Assembly: GCA_001584585.1 (NCBI GenBank) | Contig: LSYV01000036.1 | Location: forward strand, 913,654-977,653 | Source: Gonium pectorale | Taxonomy: Eukaryota > Chlorophyta > Chlorophyceae > Chlamydomonadales > Volvocaceae | Length of the DNA: 64,000 nucleotides | Direction of reading: 5' to 3' | Shown here: piece after piece, positions 1 to 10,105 of the stretch | How the letters are laid out: each line of letters opens with the position of its first letter | Numbering within the stretch: position 1 is the stretch's first letter | Position numbers and translations under genes: made by a program | The notes under the pieces: model-generated | Database searches by the model: none | What the model was told of the DNA's origin: nothing | The model's input: only the letters and a program-made list of their open reading frames with translations

Positions 1-175
1 AGGAGCAGCGTTGTGTGCCTTTGCCGCTGCGGAGGGTTCCCTTGCGTCTCGCCTGTGCAGGCGCCTCCGGCGTGCCAGCGGGTGCTGCCTCTGCGTGCGC
101 ACCGGTACGGTGTTTCCGCGCCCTGACATTGCTTCGCCCTCCGACGCGGCCTGCCTCTTCCGCCGCGCCCCGCAG

Positions 176-196
176 GTGTACAACTATCTGGCGTGA
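176..196 (+). CDS. Last exon of an upstream gene (partial, 6 codons)
   Basis: A pyrimidine-rich tract followed by an AG acceptor (174-175) opens a reading frame of six codons (VYNYLA) closed by TGA at 194-196. A TGTAA poly(A) signal follows about 470 bases downstream. Together these look like the terminal coding exon and 3' UTR of a gene whose body lies left of the window. No function can be read from six residues. Bases 1-173 would be its last intron. The call rests only on splice context. Confidence 0.3.
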   Translation: MYNYLA

Positions 197-666
197 GCCG
201 CCGACGTGTAGCATGGCGCGCAGCGCGACGCTGGAGCGAGGGCTTGCGCGGCCGTGTGGCAGCGCACGGCTGCTGACGGCCGCGAAGTGTTGGACCCGGT
301 CATTAGGCGGTCAGGGGAAATGACGGCTGCGGTTTTGATGGCGTATCGTTTTACCAAGTCATGACGCGTGGGGATGGCGAGGGAGATATCATAGGAGGAG
401 CGGATAACCGTACGTGTGTTCGTGTAACCCCCGGGCGTCCGGGTTACGACTTGAGCACAAGCCAACGTTTTCATAGAGCAAACGAAGTAGACAGATGCAA
501 GGAGACGCAGCACGCAGGAGGTGGAAGCGGGGACGGCAGTTGGTGTGTTTTCGGTTGCCGTGCCACTGTCGCGGGTATGCCAGGTACCTGTCCATTTTGC
601 TTGCTGAGTGCATCCGGTACCGGCATGTACCCAGCAAACGGCGCAAACGGCATAGGAGCGCAGGGA

Positions 667-671
667 TGTAA
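667..671 (+). terminator. TGTAA poly(A) signal
   Basis: TGTAA is the standard volvocine algal polyadenylation signal. This copy lies between the putative terminal exon at 176-196 and the ALG1 start at 730, so it most likely ends the upstream transcript. Bases 197-729 otherwise show no coding sequence. Confidence 0.4.
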
Positions 672-729
672 CCATTGAACGTCAGCACCCATTACTTCGT
701 TTCTCCTAGCGATTGACCGACGCTTTACA

Positions 730-2148
730 ATGGCAAAAAGGGCATTAAAGAGACATGTACATTGGGTTCTCGTCCTCGGCGACTTTGGACGAAGCCCCCG
801 GATGCAGTATCATACGTTGTCGCTCTCGAAACAAGCGAGTACCGACGTTCACGTGATTGCTTACGGCGGCTCATCACCGATTCAGGAGCTGCGATCCGCG
901 CGAAATGTGCAGCTCCACTCTGTACCCGAGCCCCCAAGGCTTCTGCAGAAGCTCCCGCGACTGCTGTTCCTGGTCTTCAAAGTACTGCATCAGCTCATGT
1001 GGCTCCTCTGGATGATGCTGGTGCAGCTGCCGACACCGTCGGCCATCCTCCTGCAGAACCCGCCCGCAATCCCCACGATGGCGGTTTGTTGGCTGGCGGC
1101 GCGGCGGCATCGTGCGAAGCTGGTGATCGACTGGCACAACTATGGTTGGACCATCCTCGCCCTGGCCCAGGGCGCCGGGCACCCACTCGTGCGCGTAGCG
1201 CGCAGCTACGAGCGCTTCTGGGGACGGTCCGGGGACGCGCACTTCTGCGTCACTAAAGCCATGCAGGAGGATCTGCGCCACAACTGGAACGTGGATGCCG
1301 TTGTACTGTACGACCGGCCGCCGGCCTTCTTCCGCCGCACCCCTCTGCCGGCAGTGCACATCCTGTTTCGCAAGCTGGGTGCGGCTCTGGAGCAGCCCGC
1401 CTTCAACGACTTTTACACCCACGCAGTCGCCGCGAGGGCGAGCCAAGAGACGGCGGAGCTGACGGCCGTGACAATCAAGCGGCCCAACCAGCCGGCGGCC
1501 TACAAGCCCGGCCGGCCCGCCATCGTCGTCAGTAGCACCAGCTGGACGCCCGACGAGGACTTTTCAATCCTGCTCGACGCTGCTGTACAGTACGACAGGA
1601 TGGCCGCCGCCACCGCTGCCGCCGCTGGCGGCAGCAGCAACGCCGGTGCTGAGGCCGCCGCCACTGCCGTGCTCGGGCCTCGGCTGCCGGACGTGTTGCT
1701 CCTCATCACGGGCAAGGGGCCGCAGAAGGAGGAGTACATGGCGAGGATCAGGGAGCTCAAGTTCAGCAAGGTGGCGATCCGGTCGCTGTGGCTCGAGGCC
1801 GCGGACTACCCGTTGCTCCTGGGCGCCGCCGACGTGGGCGTGTCGCTCCACGCGTCCAGCTCGGGCCTGGACCTGCCCATGAAGGTGGTCGACATGTACG
1901 GCAGCGGCCTGCCCGTGTGTGCACTGTCGTACAGCTGCATCACGGAGCTGGTGACTCCCGGCGAGACGGGCCTCCTCTTCAGCGACGGCAGGGAGCTGGC
2001 GGATCAGCTGGCGGGCCTGCTGGCGGGATTCCCGGAGGCGCCTGGCGCACAGCTGAGGGAGCTGCAGCGCAACGTGGAGCAGCGGGAGCAGGGGCTCCGC
2101 TGGGACGAGAACTGGCAGCAGGTCGCGGCGCCGGTGATGGGGTACTAG
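730..2148 (+). CDS. ALG1: Chitobiosyldiphosphodolichol beta-mannosyltransferase (ALG1)
   Basis: ALG1 transfers the first mannose from GDP-mannose to dolichyl-PP-GlcNAc2 on the cytosolic face of the ER, an early step of N-glycan precursor assembly. The 472-residue frame is a single exon, about the usual length. An N-terminal hydrophobic stretch (about residues 75-100, rich in L, M and W) is the membrane-associated segment. Family motifs visible are QNPPAIPT (about 107-114), DWHNYGW (about 133-139), VSSTSWTPDEDF (about 259-270), ITGKGPQKEEY (about 319-329) and LGAADVGVSLHASSSGLDLP (about 353-372), which is diagnostic for ALG1 among GT33 enzymes. An Ala/Gly-rich insert (about 281-303) is an algal-style expansion. 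The ATG at 730 is the only in-frame start that keeps the full N-terminal Rossmann fold. The lack of introns is unusual beside its intron-rich neighbours. Confidence 0.95.
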   Translation: MAKRALKRHVHWVLVLGDFGRSPRMQYHTLSLSKQASTDVHVIAYGGSSPIQELRSARNVQLHSVPEPPRLLQKLPRLLFLVFKVLHQLMWLLWMMLVQLPTPSAILLQNPPAIPTMAVCWLAARRHRAKLVIDWHNYGWTILALAQGAGHPLVRVARSYERFWGRSGDAHFCVTKAMQEDLRHNWNVDAVVLYDRPPAFFRRTPLPAVHILFRKLGAALEQPAFNDFYTHAVAARASQETAELTAVTIKRPNQPAAYKPGRPAIVVSSTSWTPDEDFSILLDAAVQYDRMAAATAAAAGGSSNAGAEAAATAVLGPRLPDVLLLITGKGPQKEEYMARIRELKFSKVAIRSLWLEAADYPLLLGAADVGVSLHASSSGLDLPMKVVDMYGSGLPVCALSYSCITELVTPGETGLLFSDGRELADQLAGLLAGFPEAPGAQLRELQRNVEQREQGLRWDENWQQVAAPVMGY

Positions 2149-2430
2149 ACAAGGGGTGCAGTCGGGAGCACTAGGGAGTATTGAGTTGTCGGTGTGAGTT
2201 TCAATGGCGAGGATGCTCCCTCACATGCCATGCATGCGCTGAAGACGACAGGCGGATGCACTGAAGACTGGTTGCTGATGTGCAGTATTGATGTTTTCAT
2301 GTGTCCAATGCGATGAAGTACGGCTGTGGCTGCTGAAAATCTGGGCTTGGCGCGAGCGTCTAAGTGCATCGGGTCAAGGAAGGAAGGACCTGCTGTGAGC
2401 GTGGTATGAAATAGTTGGACCCGATTTGAT

Positions 2431-2435
2431 TTACA
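2431..2435 (-). terminator. Candidate TGTAA poly(A) signal for SAS-6 transcript
   Basis: TGTAA on the minus strand, about 450 bases beyond the SAS-6 stop at 2887. If used, the SAS-6 3' UTR would overlap the 3' UTR of the convergent ALG1 gene. Confidence 0.35.
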
Positions 2436-2558
2436 AAGGCGCCGGGCACGCCGTACACACTCAAGAGTAATGTATGCCCTTGAGGTGTATCGCTGAAGTG
2501 TGTCGTCAGGAGTGAAATGAATGAATCTTCTCGCCACAGGGAACAGGACACGCCATTG

Positions 2559-2563
2559 TGTAA
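2559..2563 (+). terminator. Candidate TGTAA poly(A) signal for ALG1
   Basis: TGTAA about 410 bases after the ALG1 stop codon, a plausible 3' UTR length. The convergent SAS-6 gene ends at 2887 on the other strand. Confidence 0.4.
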
Positions 2564-2886
2564 CCCACAGCTACGAGAATGAGGTACGATGCAGCATGCT
2601 GTGACAAAAATGATTATGGCACTCCGCAGTTTCCCCTGCCTCCTGTACATACGTTAGCACCGCTCAGTAATCCGGGGCAGCAATGCGTACAACCCGCCAA
2701 CCCGCCAAATCCCTGAACACCATGCAAGCAGGAATATGATGCATGCCTCTCAGAGGACAATCGTCATGTCCAAGCGTCAGGAAACCAACAGCAAATGTAG
2801 TGTCAAGGATCCCCAGGACTGAGGAGCCGCCCTGTCCAGATGCTCACACCTCCACAGCGCGCAGCGCACCAACCCAGCGTCCTTTA

Positions 2887-5800
2887 TTACCGAGGTCCCT
2901 CCTGGCCAAAGCCGGCGGCCCCAGCTTGCTGGGTGCTGCCGTAGCTGCCCCCACCCATGAGCCCGTACTTGCTGGGGGCGGGCGTTGCGTCGGGCGCTTT
3001 GGAGGACCCAAGTCCCCCGCCGAACGAGAGGGAAGATGAGGTGCTGAAGGACCCACCGCCCGCACGATGGAAGGCAGGCGTCGCCATGGCGGATGCGAAA
3101 CCTGTTGCCCCCATGCCCGGCGACGCTTGGGTGCTCAGCGCGTAATTGCCCCGGTAGCCCGCGCTGGCCCCTGCTCCCGTGTAGCCCATGCCGGTCGCGC
3201 CGCCGAAGCCGCTGCCGCCAGCTGCGCCACCGTAACCCCCTCCGCCGGCCAATGACGGCCCCATGTGTCCGTTCGTTCCCGCACCGAAGGACGATCCCCC
3301 GCCCCCCGCTCCAGCCTGCCCTCCGCCGGCCGGCTGGGAGAGCGTCCCGCCGAGATTGGCCCCGCCACCATTGCCGACCGTCGAGCCTGCTCCTGCGCCG
3401 CCTGCCAGCGCGCCGAGGTATCGGCTGCTGGTGCTTGCCCCGGGCTTGTAGGTTGAGGAGGGGCCGGGGCCAGCCAGCAGCCCGACCGCTGGTGTTGCCG
3501 TTACGGAGGGCGCCGGCATGCTGCTGGTGAGGGTTGACGCGGGCCGGAAGGTGTAGCGCGACCCGGGAACCACCGCCCCGGAAGAGTGCAATTGCGCCTC
3601 CGTCACCTGCACACAAGGCATGGCGCTCGTCCGTTATGGCTTGTGAGAAGGTGCATGAGCGAAATATACGCCAGATTGGGCGTTGAGTTGGATCGGGCCC
3701 CCATCCAGCTACTAACACAACCCTGTGGCCCAAGCACTGAGAGAGGGCCGTCCCGCACACCCTGTCGTGAGGACATCCATCCACTGCCGCACCCGCCACA
3801 CACCTGCTGGTTCAGCCAGCGAATCATCTGTTCATTGCTCTGCAGCTGCTGCTTGCTGTCCTCCAGCTTGCCCCGCAGCGACTCATTCTCCGCCTGCAGG
3901 CCGCCCAGCTCGCTGCGCAGCGACTCCAGCTGCTGGCCCTGCAGCGTCAGGTCTCGCATGGCACTGGACAGCGCCTGGTCCCGCTGCTGCAGCTCCTCCT
4001 CCTGTCGCACGATGATGGCCGCTTTCCGCTTCGTCTTTTCCTTGGCAAGTCGCAGGTCAGTCTGCAGTGGTGGGAGTGAAGGTAAGGGGACGAGAGGTTG
4101 GCCGAGTCCTTCTGCCGGCCCTAGCGCCCCAGTCCGCGACCCGCAGCCGGGCAGCCCGTGCAAAGCGCACAGCCGGCTGAGGGCATGTTTGGTTCGGACT
4201 TGGAACATTCTGGCTTTGAATTAACATAGCCCGATGCTGCCGCGCTCCGAAATTAGGCAACGACTGGGGTAAGAGTCACAGCTCATACTTGCACATACTG
4301 CGTTGCGCCACGCACTCTTTGTTGCACACTCCGCCGCACCCTCACCGTCAGCTTCTCAATTATTTGATTCCCCTTCATGATCTCAGCCTGCGCCTCCTTG
4401 GCGCGGGCCTCAGCCGCAGCCGTCGCGTCCCGCAGGTCAGTGCACCGCTGCTCCGACTGGCGCATGGCACTCTCCATGTCCCGAAGGCGGCCTCGCTGCT
4501 GCTCCACAACATCGGCCTGGGATTGAACCTGCGGCCCCGCAGGATGTGTGGAGCGGTACCGGCGTGAGTGGCAAGCCCGGCTCTGCCCTCCTGCATGCCT
4601 TTGACAGATTCCCTGCTGTTGTGGTCTTAGGCCACACCGTCTTGACGGCGCGTCGCCTGGCTATGCAAAGCGGGGCCAATGGTGTTATCCGTCTTCCCAT
4701 AACTCCCACCTTCTCCTCCAGGGCTAGCAGCTTTGCGCGCGCCTCGTTGAGCTGAATTTCCAGCTCGTGCTTCGCCAGGGAAAGCTGCTGGTTGGAGGAC
4801 CGCAGCCGCGCACTCTCCTCGTCGAGCGACCGGTTGCTGCCTTCCGTGCTGCCCAGCCGGTGGCTCAGCTCCGAAACCTGCATGTGCGGTGCATCGAATC
4901 CACCCTCCGCCCTCAGTTTTTTTGTGCGTGCTCTCACACGCCGTTTCGACGCCACAGGTAAGCAGGCGAAGGTCGTTCGGGACACAGTTGAATCGGCAAC
5001 AACTGCCCTACCTTCGTGTCCAGCTCGTATTTGATCTCCCGCAGCTTTCGGTTCTCCGTATCCAGTTCCCCAAGCCGGGTGTTCAGGCCGGCAATCTGGT
5101 CCCGAAAGCGAGTCTCCAGGTCCGAGCGCTCCCTGTAGGCAGCGCGCTAATGTTGCCGCTATGCACTGCATGCTGTAGTATGAACAGCAAAGCGTGCGTG
5201 TGTCGTAGCTCCGCACTGCCCAACGATCCTCCTCGTCCGCGCCGCTGGCAACCGTGCATTGACACCGGCCAGACCGGGGAGTAACGCAGGCCCATAATCC
5301 TACCCCTTGCATCTATCCAAACAAACGCACCTCTCGTACTGGTCCTTCAGCTGCGCTTTCTCCCGAAGCCGCTCCTCATGCGCTGACGCCTGCGCTGTTT
5401 TGGCGTGTGCTTGCACCTCCAATAGGTGCTTGTCGTACTGCTCCCGCAGCTCCGCCAGCTGCTGCCGACACTGCGCCAGCTGGATCGATCCATGGTCCCG
5501 GTCTTCCTGTTGCGTGACGAGCGCATAATACGGCGATTACGCCAAGGCCGCTAAGCCACGGAGGCCCGTGTGTTGCGGAGGGAGGCGAGCACGATGCCAT
5601 TAGGAGGTTGGTACTCTCCTCCGGTGCGCGCGTCAAACCCACCTGCGTCTTGCCAAGCACGTCCGCGAGCTCCTGGCAGTTGGCCTTGACCTCCGTCAGC
5701 CGGAAGGCCAGGAACTGAAATGTGTTGGGTGACAGGGGGAATATCACTGTAATTCCGGATGACGGTAAGCAACATCGTTTACAGGAACCGACAAGGGCCC

Positions 5801-6869
5801 AGGACAGACTCGGCTAGAAGCGCTGAGGAGTACTGCTACTGTGTTGAGACGTCCAATGCGGCGAGGAAACGCCCCCTACCTGCTTTACCACAGAGTCGTT
5901 CCCAGGACGGAAAGCAAGCGTGATGTGGGGCAGCTGCTTGAAGTCGTTGATCTCCACGATTTTGAACACCGACTCCGCGCCGCGGACGCTCATCACGGCC
6001 TGGAACCTGGGGGCAGGAGAATGGGCATACTTGCAGTTCTAGGCTTGCCAGCGGGGGTTGCAACGTCACCAGAGCGGATGCGCTCTTGATGACTTGACAC
6101 CCAGGGGCCCTATTGTGTCCTGGGCTGCGTGCGGCTACTGCCAAAGCGCCCAGAGGAGTGTCACGGGGTGCGCTTGACGTGTAGTGTGCGTAGGAGCTTT
6201 CATACGCAGCTGCAGGCCGCCGCTGGACCGATCGCGTCCCTTCCGCCTCTATCCCTTTTGGAGAGGTTGGCGGTCTACAGGCCCGCCCTACAGGCCCGTC
6301 TACAGGCCCGCGAGCAGCGTGCCCCACAGAGGGGCGCGCGTGTGTGCGTGCATCGCCTCGCCCATGAGTATTCTTAATCCTTCATGATTGGGGCATCGCG
6401 CGCGCCCGCAGCTCCCCACACCACCCTCCGTGCCACACCTGGGGGAGTCGCCTGGCTGCGCGGCGATGCACTTCTCCAGGAGGCTGATAATTTTCCCCGG
6501 AAAGCTCGCGAAGTCCACCAGGATGCCCTGATCATTCTTAAGGCTCTGGAAGTCCTCCTCGCTGACCTCAAGCGTGTGCAGGAAGAACAGGTCCGCATCG
6601 CTGGAGACGTGTATGCGCAGTATCTGTCAACGGGAGGCCAAATGAGTTGAAGCCCCCTGTGCACTACATGTCGCAGTGTCCAGCCGCACCCGCAGGTTGT
6701 GGTTCTGTCGGCCGTAACCGGTCAAAATGCGCACGGTCAGCTCCTCCTGCTGGTCCTCGCGGTCCTGATTCTTTATGTGCACTGGAACAGACTTCCAAAA
6801 CAGCGTCGAGGCCGTGGACAGGTCGAAGCCTATGGGCGCTTTCGCGTCGTCATCAAGTAGTAGCGGCAT
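2887..6869 (-). CDS. SAS6: Spindle assembly abnormal protein 6 (centriole cartwheel hub)
   Basis: SAS-6 oligomerises into the nine-fold cartwheel hub that templates centrioles/basal bodies (BLD12 in Chlamydomonas). Ten exons join in phase: 6869-6690, 6623-6439, 6006-5880, 5714-5643, 5506-5331, 5132-5012, 4877-4710, 4528-4346, 4061-3804 and 3606-2887, giving 729 residues. The globular head is residues 1-164, starting MPLLLDD. Phe144 in NDFKQLPHI corresponds to the head-head dimerisation Phe145 of the Chlamydomonas protein. A long heptad-type coiled coil (about 175-490) forms the spoke. The tail (491-729) is Gly/Ser/Ala-rich low complexity from one exon. Each intron has GT-AG ends and the joined frame has no stop. 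The first ATG is strongly supported by the conserved N-terminus. The gene diverges from the F-box gene to its right. Confidence 0.96.
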
Positions 6870-7015
6870 CCTACCAACCTGAATCGCTTAAGCCCTATGA
6901 GAGTCGAATCATAGTCTTGCGTCGGGCTTCGGCTGTCGCGAGCTGGCAAACCGTATGTATCCGTACATCATTTAGCTCGCTGCCCACTGCCCGCCTTGAA
7001 GCTTTGATCGACTTG
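6870..7015. promoter_or_regulatory. Short shared intergenic region of SAS-6 and the F-box gene
   Basis: Only 146 bases separate the start codons of two divergently transcribed genes, so both promoters and both 5' UTRs must lie here, or the 5' UTRs overlap the neighbouring gene. No clear TATA box is seen. The role is inferred from layout alone. Confidence 0.5.
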
Positions 7016-10000
7016 ATGCCGGCCAAGGCAAAGAAGTATGCCACCAGGAACGACAGCGACAGCGACCATGAGGACCGGGGCGAGCTGCGCCCTCAGCGCT
7101 ATGCCTCGTTGCAAATCGGCTGGGCTCTAAAAACGTGGTAGGCTTTAGGTGCTTCGTTGGTGTCGCCTTGATGTCACCTACCCGTGTCACCACCGCTCAC
7201 CCCGTCCGCTCTCGCCAGCGCAGGGAGCACAATGCCCGTGCTGCAAAGGAGCTCCGGGCCATCTTCGAGCTTGCCTTCGCTCGGAAGGCCGTCAAGGTAA
7301 CTGGAAGCGACAGGGAGGCGAGGATGGGTTCATGTGTCCGTCTGGGCTGGTGGTTAAGGCTGGGCGGCTATCATGAGCCAGCTAGGCCGTTCCATTGTCT
7401 CATTTATCCCTCCCTCGCTCCCTTCTGCATGCAGAGCGTGCAGAACATGGCGTTTGAAGATCTGCAGCTTGCGCTGCAGCAGGCAGAAAGGTAAGTCCAT
7501 GCGGCGAGGGCGCCACTGGACAAGAGCTGCCATCATGCTGATGACATAGGCTCACGCACCCGTCCACGTCGCAATCGCACACGCGCGAATTCCGCACCTC
7601 TTCTACGGACGCACCACGCCAACTAGCAACGTGCTGAACACACATACACGCTGGTATGCCTTGCAGAATGGGGCGCCCCATAGACCAGCTAGTGGCGTCG
7701 GCCCTCCGCGTCTTGCCGAAGCAGAAGCGGTACGCTCCACCCGCAAGTCCCTGGGAACCCCACCGCTATTAGAGGCCTTGCGCAGACGCCTTGGGCACTG
7801 GGCGAGCCTGTCGCGCGTCTGCTTTAATAATATCGTGGCCGACTCCACCGTAAATTACTGTGTTTTGCGGTTTGCGCAATTACGGTGATGTAAATTACGG
7901 TGGCTGACTAGCATTACGGTGTAATTTGCAACACTATTTAATATGTATGCCTGTCGTGGGCTTGTGTATGGTTTGAAGCCGGCACCGCATGGCGATAGGT
8001 GCGCCTTGCGCTCCGGGGACCCACGAACCCGTACGGCAGCCTAGCCCGCCACCCCGACCCGCATCCACCTCCTTGCCTCTTGTGTACACCTGCGCACCTG
8101 CGCCCTTACACTGGCTCGTCGCATCTGGCATCTCCCGCTGTTGGCAACCCCGCAGGAGCGCCATCGCAGCCGAACACAAGCGCATCGCCGTTCGCATCGC
8201 GCGCTGTGGTGCGTTGCGGCAGCGCCCCCATAACATCGTGTGGTGGGGGTGGGCTTACAGTGCACAGTCAGTCCTTGCTGTATGCGGCACACGCGTAGCC
8301 GCCTACTGCGTATTGTGACCGCGAGGACTGCATCCCAAGAGGATAGTCAATCGCTTTAGTGTCAATCTACCGCCCTTGGCGTCCCATACGTCCAATTGCT
8401 CTACCGGTATCTGAAACGCAACGCGTAGCCGCGGACCGGCCGATGCGCGGCGTGGTGCACGACACACATCCGCTGCCCGCATGCCACCATCCTGGGATGC
8501 GTGGCTGGTGCAGGGCACCGCGGGCCGGCGGGCGGCGGCCCCTGCGTTACGGATGACGATGAGTCTGGCGACGAGCTTGGCGGGCCCCTGCTGCCTTCCC
8601 TCGCCGACCTGCCCGCTGAAGTGGTCGAGGTGAGACCCGGTTGCATATGTCTGATGCGACATTGATGTTCCAACCTGGCGATTGGTGGAGACGCTTGGGG
8701 ACACGTGACGGCATGAGGCAATGGTTTAGGATGCTTCCAGACCACCGGTCCCATGCCGCTGCCCGGCACATGCAGAGCATCTTTGAGCACCTGGATCCCA
8801 TACAGCTGGGCCGCTGCGCCTGCGTCAACAGGTGGGCAATGACCCGGCTATGTCGTTGGCTTGGACTAGTGGCCCGAACCCGTGTGAGTGCTTGCGGTAG
8901 CACCGACAGGGACACCTGTGAACGGGCAAGATCTAACAAGCCGCCGTGGCTGTAGCGCATGCGAACCCCAGCATCCAGGGCCCGGAGTGCGGCGGAGTGT
9001 AATGCAGATCCGGCAGCCCAGCACGACGGTGTCCGCTTTGGGTCCGCCCTACGGGTCAGCTATTGAGCCGCGCTGGCCGCCTTTCGGGCCCCACAGATGC
9101 TGGCGGGACCTGGCGCGCGGCGCGGATAGAGTCTGGCAGGTCCTCTTCGGTCTGACTTTCCAGCGGCCGCCGCCTCAGGCAGTGCAGGCGGGCGCTGCGC
9201 ATGCAGCGTACCAACGGTTCAGGAGCGCAGCAGCAGGTGTGTTCTTTTCAGTGGGGTCGAACCGCTGCGGCCGTTCTGTAATGAGCGCTAGGTTGGGGCC
9301 CTGCGCGTCCTCGCTGCTGCTGGGCGGTCTTGGGCTGAACGCTGACGGCAGGGCTGGGGTTACACCGTTACCACTTGGGTGGGCCGCCAGTAGTGTGGGC
9401 AACCCGACAGGGCCATCATATGTTTGTTTAACGTTTGTCAGATGCATAATGCTGGGACGACACGCAGTCTTTGAACGTCCGTCATTTGGCTTTTGGTTCA
9501 TGAAAGACGTGTTGTAGCAATGTGCGGGTTCCTTGCATTGCTTCGCAGCGCGGCCGCGTGCTCTCCGGCGCTGGTCTGGGCGCGCTCTCGGGCCCGGGGG
9601 CCCCATCTGGCTGGGCGGCGGGGAGCTGCGGCGGCTGGCGCCTGCCCGTGTGGCGTTGCTGCGCTTCCCGCGGGAGGAGCAGGTACAGGCGTGCGCGTTT
9701 AGAGCATGAAGGTCCTATGCCGCTTCTTCAGTGACGCAGGTTCCGTGGGCATTGTTGGGCCCCCCTGTGCCACGCGTTTCGCAGCCCGCTGTGGCGATGC
9801 ATCATGATTTAGAGCGCCTCTGTGTTCCACGGCTTGCGACCCGCTCCCAGGCGCAGCGCCTCCCTACCGGTAATCGGCTTCCTTGCACAAACCGCAACAT
9901 CACCAACTTGCCGTGTTTTTCGGAAGATGTACCGCTGTGTGTCCGCTTCTCCACTGCGCAGGTGGTCCGCTGGGCGTGCTGTGAAGCTCACGAGAGCTCG

Positions 10001-10105
10001 GGCAGCAGCGCTTCCAGCGGCGGCAGCAGCACGGGCAGCAGCGACGATGAGGAGGGGAACAGGGGCATGGTACCGCGGATGCGCCTGTGGCACTTGCCCA
10101 AGTGA
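7016..10105 (+). CDS. F-box protein, homologue of the plant At5g52880-type family
   Basis: F-box proteins are substrate receptors of SCF ubiquitin ligases, binding SKP1 through the F-box. Ten exons join in phase into 317 residues: 7016-7134, 7224-7296, 7435-7490, 7667-7729, 8156-8208, 8514-8629, 8776-8831, 9097-9236, 9549-9682 and 9962-10105. The N-terminal helical region has RYASLQIGWALKT, AAKELRAIFELAF and LPKQKR, which I recall as typical of the plant At5g52880 F-box family. After an acidic linker (DDDESGDE) comes the F-box: LADLPAEVVESIFEHLD, then RCACVNRCWRDLA, with two introns inside it. A C-terminal Ser/Asp-rich stretch precedes MRLWHLPK-stop. The target protein is unknown. The junctions of exons 5 and 6 are the least certain. 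Confidence 0.82.
7846..7902. repeat. Imperfect inverted repeat with TTACGGTG motifs in F-box intron 4
   Basis: CACCGTAAATTAC (7846-7858) faces a near-complementary TAAATTACGGTG arm (7891-7902). Two further TTACGGTG copies lie at about 7880 and 7914. The segment is AT-rich compared with its surroundings and could fold into a hairpin. It may be a remnant of a small inverted-repeat transposon. Confidence 0.5.

Noticed and set aside
7667..7773. Short gene ending at a TAG after PWEPHRY, instead of the longer F-box gene
   Set aside because: A GT donor at 7730 in phase leads to exon 8156-8208 (SAIAAEHKRIAV) and onward to the F-box, matching the order expected of the family.
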